Shown here piece by piece: positions 29,793-37,329 of a stretch of DNA of 62,899 nt. Source of the DNA: Bacteroidales bacterium (lineage in GTDB: Bacteria > Bacteroidota > Bacteroidia > Bacteroidales > Marinilabiliaceae). The position numbers and the translations under genes were made by a program. Under the pieces are notes generated by a model that made no database searches, was not told where the DNA came from, and saw nothing but the letters and a program-made list of their open reading frames with translations. Every line of letters begins with the position of its first letter. The first letter of the stretch is position 1. The DNA lies in NCBI GenBank assembly GCA_024401355.1, contig JAKSLF010000016.1, positions 1 through 62,899 on the forward strand. Reading direction: 5' to 3'.

Positions 29793-30454
29793 CATTGTTG
29801 GCGCAGATACGGATTAAAACGTTTCTCGTCATCAACGGTAGTTGCATGTCCATGTCCAGGAAAGATAGTAGTATCGTCTGGCATGGACATTATTTTTTGC
29901 TGAATAGATTGAATGAGTTGCATGCCGTCGCCTCCATATAGGTCGCTTCGTCCTATGCTGCATTGGAAAAGAACGTCGCCGCTTATGCAAAAGCCTTGTT
30001 CTTGGCTGTAAAAGGCAATACTGCCAGGTGAGTGTCCAGGAACATGAAGTGCAGTGATCTTGCTGTTGCCAAAAGACAAAATGTCTCCATCGTTGACATT
30101 GTTACTGATAGTCAAGTCGTAGTCGGGAAGGTCGATGCCCCATTGCATAGCCATGACCTTGTTGCCAGTCAGCAGCGGCAGGTCAAGGAAATTGGCATAC
30201 GTTGGTATATTTTTCCCATCGATGGAGTATGTTTCGAGTATGTGTTGGGCACCCATCATGTGGTCGAGGTGAAGATGGGTGAACCATATAGCCTTGATTT
30301 TTAGATTGTTTTTGTTGATGAACTCGTTTATGATGTTCTTCTCCTTGTCAGAGTAAAAGCCGGGGTCAATAATGACACATTCGTTAGTCTCGTCGCTTAG
30401 AATGTACGTCTGCTCATGGAGCATGTTTGTGGTTAGTGTGTTGATGCTAATCAT
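29789..30454 (-). CDS. MBL-fold metallohydrolase, glyoxalase II-like
   Basis: A 221-residue metallo-beta-lactamase-fold hydrolase. The metal site THLHLDHMMGAQ (HxHxDH), the second His in HVPGHSPGSIAF, Asp in CISGDVLFQ and His in FPGHGHATT fit the glyoxalase II/YcbL group of thiol-ester hydrolases. The substrate is unknown. It lies 24 bp downstream of the serine acetyltransferase gene on the same strand, so cotranscription is likely. Confidence 0.85.
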   Translation of the reverse strand: MISINTLTTNMLHEQTYILSDETNECVIIDPGFYSDKEKNIINEFINKNNLKIKAIWFTHLHLDHMMGAQHILETYSIDGKNIPTYANFLDLPLLTGNKVMAMQWGIDLPDYDLTISNNVNDGDILSFGNSKITALHVPGHSPGSIAFYSQEQGFCISGDVLFQCSIGRSDLYGGDGMQLIQSIQQKIMSMPDDTTIFPGHGHATTVDDEKRFNPYLRQQC

Positions 30455-30478
30455 GACTAAATGGATTTGTCGTTGTCA

Positions 30479-31327
30479 TTAAATGCCTGCACCATCGGTA
30501 AAAGTTGTCGCAACGGCCTTGGACTGAAGTATTTTCGAAAATGGTGGAACATTGTTTGTCAGCCAGACGTTGCCTCCTATTATAGTATCGTGTCCGATTG
30601 TGATTCTTCCGAGAACGGATGAATTGGAATATATCGTAACATTGTCTTCTATGATAGGGTGGCGAGGTGTGTTGAGTGGGGTTCCGTTATCGTCGAAAGT
30701 GAAACTTTTGGCTCCGAGAGTGACACCTTGATAAAGCATGACGTGATTGCCAATGATGCAAGTTTCGCCTATGACAACGCCAGTTCCGTGGTCGATACAG
30801 AAATATTCTCCGATTTGGGCTCCTGGATGGATGTCTATACCAGTCTTGGAGTGAGCCATTTCAGTAATAATGCGAGGAATGATAGGGACGCCAAGTAGCA
30901 AGAGTTCGTGTGCTACTCTATAATGAAGCATAGCTTGAACGAAAGGGTAGCAGAAAATGATTTCGCTAAGTGCTGTTACTGCGGGGTCGGAATGAAACAT
31001 CGCATTTATGTCTGTATATAAAATGCGTTTTAGTTCGGGTATACGTTCAATGAAAGAAATGGTCTTTTCTTCAGACTTGAGCTGTGTCTTGAGTAGAGAG
31101 AACAGTTCCTCCATATTGACGCCGATATAGTAGTAGCGAGTATCGTCGTTGGTGAGCTTTGAGTCAAAGAAACCTGGAAAAATAATTCTTTTGACAAGTT
31201 CGACAATCTTTTCAAGTGACTCTATAGAAGGCATAGTCGCTCCTAGAATGGCATTTTTTCTTTCTTCCTCTGAAAGCTGCGAAAGAAGCGTAACGTTTTT
31301 CAGCAAAATGTTATTACTATTATCCAT
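30479..31327 (-). CDS. cysE: Serine O-acetyltransferase
   Basis: A 282-residue enzyme of the CysE/EpsC type that acetylates serine, the first step of cysteine synthesis. It has an N-terminal helical region and a left-handed beta-helix of hexapeptide repeats (about residues 155-270): GIDIHPGAQIGEYFCIDHGT, VVIGETCIIGNHVMLYQGVT and DNVTIYSNSSVLGRITIG. His in DHGTG and HPIIED fit the active site. It diverges from the antiporter gene over 153 bp. No leader peptide or riboswitch is evident upstream. Confidence 0.9.
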   Translation of the reverse strand: MDNSNNILLKNVTLLSQLSEEERKNAILGATMPSIESLEKIVELVKRIIFPGFFDSKLTNDDTRYYYIGVNMEELFSLLKTQLKSEEKTISFIERIPELKRILYTDINAMFHSDPAVTALSEIIFCYPFVQAMLHYRVAHELLLLGVPIIPRIITEMAHSKTGIDIHPGAQIGEYFCIDHGTGVVIGETCIIGNHVMLYQGVTLGAKSFTFDDNGTPLNTPRHPIIEDNVTIYSNSSVLGRITIGHDTIIGGNVWLTNNVPPFSKILQSKAVATTFTDGAGI

Positions 31328-31442
31328 GGCATCTGTAAAAATTGATGCGAATATAATTAAATTTTTCTGTATATATGGGATGAATGGTTAGTCATTTTGT
31401 GTCTTTTATGAATTTTGGTGTTATTGGCAATTGAAATAGTGT

Positions 31443-31450
31443 TATATTTG
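31443..31450 (+). promoter_or_regulatory. Promoter -7 element of the antiporter gene
   Basis: TATATTTG matches the Bacteroidota -7 consensus, 30 bp before the ATG at 31481. A TTTG 25 bp upstream (31414-31417) is further than usual. Confidence 0.5.
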
Positions 31451-31480
31451 CGTTGTCAATAACGAAAGCGAATAAATATT

Positions 31481-32422
31481 ATGGATATATTAATCGATAT
31501 ATTATATATAGTTATAGGATTTGTCCTATTAGTCAAGGGTGGTGATTATCTAGTAGATGGTGCGGTGGCAATAGCTCGAAAGGCGAAGTTGAGTTCTATG
31601 GTTATAGGACTGACGATAGTGGGCTTTGGTACATCTGCGCCAGAGTTGTTGGTTAGTTTGCAGGCAGCATTGGCAGGTTCGCCAGGAATCTCTATAGGAA
31701 ATGTTGTTGGTTCAAATATTGCAAATATTGCTTTGATACTTGGTGTGACTTCAATAATATGTGCATGTCCTGCATCAAAGTCGACCCTTGCAATAGACAC
31801 TCCATTTATGGCTTTGTCTGTCATTTTGTTTATGGCTGTAGCAATGACGGGAACAATATCTAGAATTGCCGGAGTTGTTGCGGTATTGATGTTGGTGTCG
31901 TTTATTGTATGGCAGATAAGAAATTCGCGTAAAAATGCCAAGAATGATGATAGCAATGATGAGCAGATAATGCCATTGTGGAAGTCGATTGTGATAGTAT
32001 TGCTATCATTTGCTGCTTTGGTTATTGGTGCGGACGTGCTTATTGACGGTGCTCAAGGAGTTGCAAAATCATTTGGTGTGTCGGAAAGAATTATCGGCTT
32101 GACAATAATAGCTGTTGGAACCAGTTTGCCAGAGTTGTTTGCTTCTATCATGGCAGCGCGAAAAGGTGAGACGGACATGGCAATTGGAAATGTTATAGGA
32201 AGTGTGACGTTTAATGTGTTGTGTGTTATAGGACTTTCGGCAGTCGTATGTGAGATACATGATACTGCAGAAGGATTTTTGTTTGACTACATCCTTATGG
32301 TTGCTCTTGGATTGCTGTTGTGGCTTTTCCTTTTTACCAAGCGTAATCTTGAACGTTGGGAAGGTGTGGTTTTGGTTTTGATATATATTGGATATATTGT
32401 CAGGACGGTTGTTATGCAGTGA
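31481..32422 (+). CDS. Calcium/sodium antiporter (YrbG/CaCA family)
   Basis: A 313-residue inner-membrane protein with about ten hydrophobic segments in two inverted halves. Each half carries the CaCA alpha-repeat with its acidic ion ligand: GFGTSAPELLVSL near residue 48 and AVGTSLPELFASI near residue 210, each followed by GNVVGSNIANI or GNVIGSVTFNV. The family exchanges Ca2+ or other cations for Na+ or H+. It is transcribed alone. Confidence 0.92.
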   Translation: MDILIDILYIVIGFVLLVKGGDYLVDGAVAIARKAKLSSMVIGLTIVGFGTSAPELLVSLQAALAGSPGISIGNVVGSNIANIALILGVTSIICACPASKSTLAIDTPFMALSVILFMAVAMTGTISRIAGVVAVLMLVSFIVWQIRNSRKNAKNDDSNDEQIMPLWKSIVIVLLSFAALVIGADVLIDGAQGVAKSFGVSERIIGLTIIAVGTSLPELFASIMAARKGETDMAIGNVIGSVTFNVLCVIGLSAVVCEIHDTAEGFLFDYILMVALGLLLWLFLFTKRNLERWEGVVLVLIYIGYIVRTVVMQ

Positions 32423-32568
32423 TGGGCTGCCTGTCACAGTTTGCGTTTTGATCGCAATACCTCTCAAATCTTTTTGTCACATAAGAATTAAATGTTAAAA
32501 ATGGCAAGTCGGTACCAGAAATGCTCAGGACGATTGTTAAAAAATGAATGTAAAAAGTCGAAAATCGA
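32423..32568. other. Spacer between the antiporter gene and repeat copy A
   Basis: No gene is seen. A weak hairpin (TTGCG at 32441-32445 with CGCAA at 32453-32457) has no tight T-tract. The last 30 bases have loose similarity to the flank of the other repeat copy, so the left edge of the repeat could extend a little into this stretch. Confidence 0.5.
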
Positions 32569-32850
32569 GTTTGACCACTTTGACCATGACCATTGTTAAT
32601 GCGAGTTAAAGAAATGCCGTTTTTAATGGAGTCAAAAAGGTATGGTAAGGGTACGGTAAGGTACCGTTATCCCTCCGAGAAAAGTGTCGGAAGTCGAGAT
32701 TGTCTAAATTGTGAAAGATGATTAAATAATGCTAAGGGTTATAAGTCGGATTTAACAAGTGTTATTGGGTTTTTAACTATAAAGGAAGTAAGTCATTTGG
32801 AGTATAACGCAGAAAATATGGAATGGTCGCGGTCAAAGTGGTCAAAGTTG
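32569..32850 (+). mobile_element. MITE-like repeat, copy A
   Basis: A non-coding element of about 282 bp. The left end (32569-32594) and right end (32822-32850) are inverted repeats matching at 23 of 26 positions, including 16 identical bases TTTGACCACTTTGACC, then GACCATT. The interior is closely related to the inverse of 60003-60277 (about 80-85% by hand alignment). The best kept stretch is around 32640-32696 with a KpnI-type palindrome GGTACC. No ORF and no clear target duplication are seen. It resembles a miniature inverted-repeat transposable element; I do not recognise the family. Confidence 0.75.
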
Positions 32851-32917
32851 TTTTGGGGGGTGTTGGGTTCTTTTTTTTCTGAATTGGTTTACATGAATAG
32901 GGTTTGTTAATAAATAA

Positions 32918-32947
32918 GGCTGAATCTCGCATAATGGAGGTTCAGCC
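32918..32947 (-). terminator. Terminator of the aromatic amino acid operon
   Basis: An 11-bp stem (GGCTGAATCTC with GAGGTTCAGCC, one wobble) with an 8-base loop lies 29 bp after the tyrA stop. On the minus strand it is followed by TTATTTATTAAC. The same stem recurs at 61946-61974 with a different loop. Confidence 0.7.
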
Positions 32948-32975
32948 TAAGTTTTATGAATTACGACTTGGGGTG

Positions 32976-33752
32976 TTAGTCGAGTATGTTTTTACGCAGT
33001 TCGGTGAGATATTTTTTCATTTCTTTGGTGTCCTTTTTCTCGACTATGTCTTTCAATCTCTTCATCTGTTCGATTACTTGATCGATTTTGTCTGGTGTAT
33101 ATGGACTGAAGAGAATCTCGGAAAGAAGATAGTCGTCTTCTGAGAGTACACCTTTGGCGGTTTCGAGATGTCTGTTGAACGTAGTTCCTGGGGCGTCTGG
33201 GTATCTCATAGAAGCGGCAAATGCCATTGATGCAACAAATGGGATAGACAGAGAGTATGTCATAGTCTCATCGTGTTCGTCAAAAGTATATTCGTGGAGG
33301 TTTAGCCCTAGTGAGGCATAAAAGTCCTTGAAGAATACTTTCCCCAGATGGTCACCTTCAGAGATAATGATTGCATGGTTTTTCTTTAGTTCTCTAAGAT
33401 TGGCGAAAGTAGGTCCGAACATAGGGTGAGTTGACACATAGGTATGTCCTGACTTTTCGTAGAACTCCTTGAGACCGGTCTTTACGGATGCGATATCTGA
33501 AAGCATGCAGCTTGGCGAAAGATATGGCAGTACGTCATTGAAAGTTTTGAGAGTGTACTTGAGAGTTACTGCATTAATGAGCAGTTCTGGGTCGAAGTCC
33601 CGTATTTCTTCTAGTGTCGTCAGTCGGCGGGTGTTGAATACATACTGAAGTCGTCTGACCTCGATGTCGTAAATCGCAACCTCATGAAGCAAGCACATGG
33701 AGTCAGCAAGAAATGCTCCCATTTTTCCTGCGCCAACGATACAAATTCTCAT
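32976..33752 (-). CDS. tyrA: Prephenate dehydrogenase
   Basis: A 258-residue NAD-dependent enzyme of tyrosine synthesis. The Rossmann motif is CIVGAGKMGAFLADS; YVSTHPMFGPTFANL carries the conserved His and substrate-binding residues; a helical dimerisation domain follows (about residues 165-258). It has no ACT or chorismate mutase domain. It is the last gene of the pheA-aminotransferase-DAHP synthase/chorismate mutase-tyrA operon, 77 bp after the preceding gene, with a strong hairpin in that gap. Confidence 0.9.
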   Translation of the reverse strand: MRICIVGAGKMGAFLADSMCLLHEVAIYDIEVRRLQYVFNTRRLTTLEEIRDFDPELLINAVTLKYTLKTFNDVLPYLSPSCMLSDIASVKTGLKEFYEKSGHTYVSTHPMFGPTFANLRELKKNHAIIISEGDHLGKVFFKDFYASLGLNLHEYTFDEHDETMTYSLSIPFVASMAFAASMRYPDAPGTTFNRHLETAKGVLSEDDYLLSEILFSPYTPDKIDQVIEQMKRLKDIVEKKDTKEMKKYLTELRKNILD

Positions 33753-33765
33753 GGTGTATAGTTTT

Positions 33766-33818
33766 ACATGGTTATAGAATTAAGAGGAGTGCCCTCTTAA
33801 TTCGTGTTTTAACCATGT
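33766..33818 (-). other. Long intra-operon hairpin before tyrA
   Basis: An outer stem ACATGGTTA/TAACCATGT encloses an 11-bp stem GAATTAAGAGG/CCTCTTAATTC with a 5-base loop. It fills the gap between the DAHP synthase stop and the tyrA start. It lacks a good T-tract, so it may be a processing or stability element, or a weak terminator that lowers tyrA output. Confidence 0.6.
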
Positions 33819-33829
33819 GTGATAGATTA

Positions 33830-34924
33830 TTATTTTTTCGACAGAGTCTTCATTATAATGTTCTGTGTAGCCACAGATTCTTCGTGAATGTCCTCGTAGA
33901 CTTTAACGACGAAGTCAGGGTTAAGTCCTTGCTTGACAGCCTGATCGCGTCTGCTATTGAGTACTTCGTCGTATCGGCCTTCCTGAAGGATAGTGATGCC
34001 GTGTTCGAATTTGTATGTACCGATAGCCTCTGATACTTTCATTCGTTTAGCGAGTGTTTCGAGAAGAAGTTTGTCGAGTTTGTCGATTTCACTTCTTAAT
34101 TCATCAAGAGTTTGTCTTGGTTTGTCGTCAATTGCGTGGTCGCGAAGAACTATTGAATCCATAATCATTTTCAAATGAGCTGGTGTAACTTGTTGTTTTG
34201 CATCACTCCATGCACGTGCAGGGCATTCGTGGCTTTCGATAATAAGACCTTCGAAGTTGAGGTCCATTGCTTCTTGGGAAGTCTCTTGTATGAGGTCACA
34301 GTTGCCTGTTATGTGTGAAGGGTCTGTAATGATTGGCAGATTAGGAATTCGTCGATGAAGTTCGATAGGAATCTGCCACATAGGATGGTTGCGGTATTTG
34401 GTCTTTTCGTATGTAGAAAAGCCGCGGTGGATAGCTCCGAGTTTTTTGATTCCGGCTCTGTTGAGTCGTTCGAAAGCTCCGATCCACAAGTCGAGATCGG
34501 GGTTTACCGGATTCTTGACGAGGACAGGAATGTTAGTGCCACGAAGTGCGTCGGCGATTTCTTGTACGGCAAAAGGGTTGGCTGTAGTACGCGCGCCAAT
34601 CCAGAGAATGTCTATGCCATATTTTATTGCCTCGTGGACGTGGTGTGCAGTAGCCACTTCGGTAGAAGTGAACATGCCAGTTTCCTTTTTTACGCGCTGA
34701 AGCCAAGGAAGGCCTTCAGAGCCTACGCCTTCGAAAGCGCCAGGTCTTGTGCGTGGTTTCCAAATACCTGCTCTAAATATTTTTATGCCTTTAGCAGCCA
34801 ATTCAACGGCTGTGTTGATAACTTGTTCTTCTGTTTCTGCGGAGCATGGACCTGCTATAACAATTGGTCGAGTGAGTTCCACACCGGGAAGTGATATGGG
34901 CTCTAAATCCAATTTTGTTTCCAT
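33830..34924 (-). CDS. DAHP synthase-chorismate mutase fusion
   Basis: A 364-residue bifunctional enzyme. Residues 1-265 form a type I DAHP synthase of the beta/KDO8P-like group (IAGPCSAETEEQV, GIWKPRTRPGAFEGVG, DPSHITGNCDLI), which starts the shikimate pathway. Residues 275-362 form an AroQ-type chorismate mutase (LDELRSEIDKLDKLLLETLA, RMKVSEAIGTYK). The fusion joins the first committed step to the branch toward Phe and Tyr, so the mutase domain may serve as a feedback sensor. It is the third gene of the aromatic operon. Confidence 0.93.
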   Translation of the reverse strand: METKLDLEPISLPGVELTRPIVIAGPCSAETEEQVINTAVELAAKGIKIFRAGIWKPRTRPGAFEGVGSEGLPWLQRVKKETGMFTSTEVATAHHVHEAIKYGIDILWIGARTTANPFAVQEIADALRGTNIPVLVKNPVNPDLDLWIGAFERLNRAGIKKLGAIHRGFSTYEKTKYRNHPMWQIPIELHRRIPNLPIITDPSHITGNCDLIQETSQEAMDLNFEGLIIESHECPARAWSDAKQQVTPAHLKMIMDSIVLRDHAIDDKPRQTLDELRSEIDKLDKLLLETLAKRMKVSEAIGTYKFEHGITILQEGRYDEVLNSRRDQAVKQGLNPDFVVKVYEDIHEESVATQNIIMKTLSKK

Positions 34925-34954
34925 CTTTATCTATGGTTTTGAATTGTTCGAATA

Positions 34955-36124
34955 TTATTTCATGTTTTTGATTCTGTTGAGAGCGTCTTGGAAGACGGCT
35001 ACTTTAGCGCAAAGTGAGATGCGAAGGAATCTTTCGCCCTGTGAGCCAAAAATGAAGCCAGGAGTAATAAATACGCCAGTCTTGTTGAGAACTTCATCGC
35101 TTTGAGCCTCAGCGCTGCTCCATTTGTCATCGATGCGTGCCCAAACAAAGAGTCCTCCTTGTTTTTTGTTCACCTTGCATCCGAGAGTCTCCATAATTTC
35201 GAATGCATATTTCTGTCGCTCTCTATATTCCTTGTTGATAGAGTCGAACCAATCCTTTTTGAGTGAAAGTGCCTTTACTGCAGCCGACTGCATAGGGCGG
35301 AAAACTCCACTATCCATGTTGGACTTTACCTTCAGCACGGTAGCAATGACTTCTGGGTTTGAAGCGGCCATTCCGAATCTCCATCCTGCCATGTTATGTG
35401 CTTTGGACATTGAGTTGAGTTCGATAGCCACATCTTTAGCTCCTGGTATGGACAACATGCTTATCGGGTGTTCGTTGAGGATAAAGCTATATGGGTTGTC
35501 GTTACAGATGAGTATGTTGTGACGACGTCCGAAATCAACAATCTTTTCGTATAGAGCCATAGATGCAGGAGCGCCAGTTGGCATGTTAGGGTAGTTGATC
35601 CACATCATCTTGACCCCCTTGAGATCCATCTTTTCTAGTTCGTCAAAATTAGGCTGCCATTCGAGTTCTTCGTAGAGTTTGTATTTTGTTGTACGTGCTC
35701 CGACAAGATTGGCAACAGATGAATAAGTAGGATATCCAGGATCAGGTACTAATACTCCGTCGCCTTCGTTGATGAAGGCCATCATGATGTGCATAATGCC
35801 TTCCTTTGAGCCGATGAGAGGAAGAACCTCGTTGGCGGGGTTGAGTTCTACTCCATACCACTCCTTGTACCAATTAGAATATGCTTCGCGAAGTTCTGGT
35901 ATGCCGATGTATGACTGGTATCCATGAACGTTAGGCTTTGCAGCTTCTGTAGACAAAGTGTCTATTACTTCCTTAGCAGGTGGCATGTCAGGGCTTCCTA
36001 TGCCTAGATTTATGATGTCTACACCTGACTTACGCATGGCGTCGAGACGTCGGTTGTTGCGTGAGAAATAGTATTCTTGAACGGTGCTTACTCTTTTGGC
36101 TGGCTCTATTATCATAGTATTCAA
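34955..36124 (-). CDS. Class I/II PLP aminotransferase, probably aromatic
   Basis: A 389-residue fold-type I aminotransferase. Motifs: NLGIGSPDMPPAKEVI, PLIGSKEGIMHI, PDPGYPTY, NYPNMPTGAPAS, the Asn-Asp-Tyr equivalents in CNDNPYSF, and the PLP Lys in SMSKAHNMAGWRFG. It most resembles the LL-diaminopimelate/aspartate-type branch. Placed between pheA and DAHP synthase, it most likely transaminates phenylpyruvate and hydroxyphenylpyruvate; that role is inferred from context. A second in-frame ATG three codons in is an alternative start. Confidence 0.85.
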   Translation of the reverse strand: MNTMIIEPAKRVSTVQEYYFSRNNRRLDAMRKSGVDIINLGIGSPDMPPAKEVIDTLSTEAAKPNVHGYQSYIGIPELREAYSNWYKEWYGVELNPANEVLPLIGSKEGIMHIMMAFINEGDGVLVPDPGYPTYSSVANLVGARTTKYKLYEELEWQPNFDELEKMDLKGVKMMWINYPNMPTGAPASMALYEKIVDFGRRHNILICNDNPYSFILNEHPISMLSIPGAKDVAIELNSMSKAHNMAGWRFGMAASNPEVIATVLKVKSNMDSGVFRPMQSAAVKALSLKKDWFDSINKEYRERQKYAFEIMETLGCKVNKKQGGLFVWARIDDKWSSAEAQSDEVLNKTGVFITPGFIFGSQGERFLRISLCAKVAVFQDALNRIKNMK

Positions 36125-36145
36125 TTGTTGACGAAGTTATTAAAA

Positions 36146-37015
36146 TTAGTCTTCATGGCTTTGTCTGCCATTTTCATATTCTCCAAGTACAAGAAGCTGT
36201 GAGCAGAGTGGTCTGACAGCGCTTAAAGCCTGTATGTATCTTGTGTAGTTGTTGAACGAAAGGTCTACATAAAAGAGGTATTCCCATTCGTGTCCTACGA
36301 CAGGGTTGGACTGAATCTTTGAAAGATTTACACCATAGAAAGCAAGTATTGTAAGGACTTTCGATAGGCTTCCGACTTCTTTTGCTTGTGGGAGAGAGAA
36401 AACGATAGAGGACCTGTTTATTCTATTTTGTGCCAGGAGTTCGTCGATTTCGGTACGTCCCTTGTCGCTTACCACGAGGAAACGAGTGAAGTTTTTCTTA
36501 TTTGTTTCGATACCCTTGTGAAGTATTTCGAGTCCGTAGAGTTCGGCAGCCAATTCTGGTGCTATAGCTCCGACGTGTCGAAGTCCCTTTTCGGCAACAT
36601 CTTTGGCAGAGAGTGCGGTATCGTCGCTTTCTATGAGTCGGATGTTAGGGTAGTTACGGAAGAAAGCTTCGCACTGACGGAGAGCCATTGGATGAGAGCG
36701 GACTTCTGTGAGGTCTTCCATTTTTACGCCTGGCATAACCATAAGATTGTGCTTTATCCTAAGTTTGTATTCTCCGATGACCTCGAGACCGGAATCTTTA
36801 AGTAGGGTATAGTTGGACTGTATTGAACCTACTAGTGTATTCTCTATTGCGACAATTCCGTAGAGAGAACGGTCTTGTCTCACTCTGTCGAAAAGTTCCT
36901 GGAAAGTATAGCAAGGAACTACCTCAACATCATAGCCTTCAAAAAATTCTCTTGCAGCAATCTCATGATTTGCTCCAGCGACACCCTGGATGGCAACTCT
37001 TTTAATTTCTTTCAT
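36146..37015 (-). CDS. pheA: Prephenate dehydratase
   Basis: A 289-residue enzyme converting prephenate to phenylpyruvate. The dehydratase domain (about 1-190) has VAIQGVAGANHEIAA, IVAIENTLVGSI, the catalytic TRF motif in NFTRFLVVSDK, and SHPMALRQC. A C-terminal ACT domain follows (GSLSKVLTILAFYGVNLSKI), in which the usual Phe-binding ESRP reads QSNP, so feedback binding may be altered. No chorismate mutase domain is present; that activity is fused to DAHP synthase two genes downstream. First structural gene after the Phe/Tyr attenuator. Confidence 0.94.
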   Translation of the reverse strand: MKEIKRVAIQGVAGANHEIAAREFFEGYDVEVVPCYTFQELFDRVRQDRSLYGIVAIENTLVGSIQSNYTLLKDSGLEVIGEYKLRIKHNLMVMPGVKMEDLTEVRSHPMALRQCEAFFRNYPNIRLIESDDTALSAKDVAEKGLRHVGAIAPELAAELYGLEILHKGIETNKKNFTRFLVVSDKGRTEIDELLAQNRINRSSIVFSLPQAKEVGSLSKVLTILAFYGVNLSKIQSNPVVGHEWEYLFYVDLSFNNYTRYIQALSAVRPLCSQLLVLGEYENGRQSHED

Positions 37016-37045
37016 CTTGTCCTACTTACTTATATCCATATAAAT

Positions 37046-37076
37046 CAAAAACCCACCTTGTTCGGGTGGGCTTTTG
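37046..37076 (-). terminator. Attenuator terminator upstream of pheA
   Basis: A 12-bp stem on the minus strand (CAAAAGCCCACC with GGTGGGTTTTTG, one G-U), loop CGAACAA, T5 at its end. It lies 30 bp before the pheA start and 22 bp after the leader-peptide stop. Its 5' arm (CCCACCC) can instead pair with GGGTGGG at 37108-37114 in the leader reading frame, giving the antiterminator. Confidence 0.85.
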
Positions 37077-37098
37077 ACTATGTATTATATCTTAATTA

Positions 37099-37176
37099 TT
37101 AGCAACACCCACCCATTTCTTGGCGATAACCAAAAAAGTAAAAGTAAAATCCGATATAAAATCGTGTGTTGCGCAT
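37099..37176 (-). CDS. Phe/Tyr-rich leader peptide of the aromatic operon attenuator
   Basis: A 25-codon ORF that starts with ATG about 34 bp after a -7 promoter element and ends 83 bp before pheA. Codons 6-17 read FYIGFYFYFFGY, so nine of twelve are Phe or Tyr. The last codons (GGT GGG TGT TGC) contain the GGGTGGG segment that can pair with the 5' arm of the downstream terminator. A ribosome stalled at Phe/Tyr codons would leave that segment free, form the antiterminator and allow pheA transcription. Composition, spacing and competing pairings fit classical attenuation; function is inferred. Confidence 0.85.
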   Translation of the reverse strand: MRNTRFYIGFYFYFFGYRQEMGGCC

Positions 37177-37209
37177 AATGTTTTTTATATTTTTGTTTTA
37201 TTTACTGCG

Positions 37210-37217
37210 CAAAGTTA
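37210..37217 (-). promoter_or_regulatory. Promoter -7 element of the aromatic operon leader
   Basis: On the minus strand TAACTTTG matches the Bacteroidota -7 consensus, placing the transcript start near 37204 and the leader peptide ATG about 28 nt further. No strong -33 element is seen. Confidence 0.6.
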
Positions 37218-37329
37218 CAAAAACAATCTTTACGTTGTTCAGTAAAACGCAATAAAGTTTGAAAAAATATATTTAGTGTTGAATATATAACTCTTTGTAT
37301 TTTGAATGTTTAACTTCTAATGTTCTAGG

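Noticed and set aside
32640-32690. Interior palindromic stretch of the repeat as a riboswitch
   Set aside because: It is not followed by a gene in the right orientation in either copy and matches no riboswitch core that I know.
34355-34894. Long plus-strand open frame opposite the DAHP synthase gene
   Set aside because: It is a shadow of the conserved minus-strand enzyme and has no recognisable domain or promoter.
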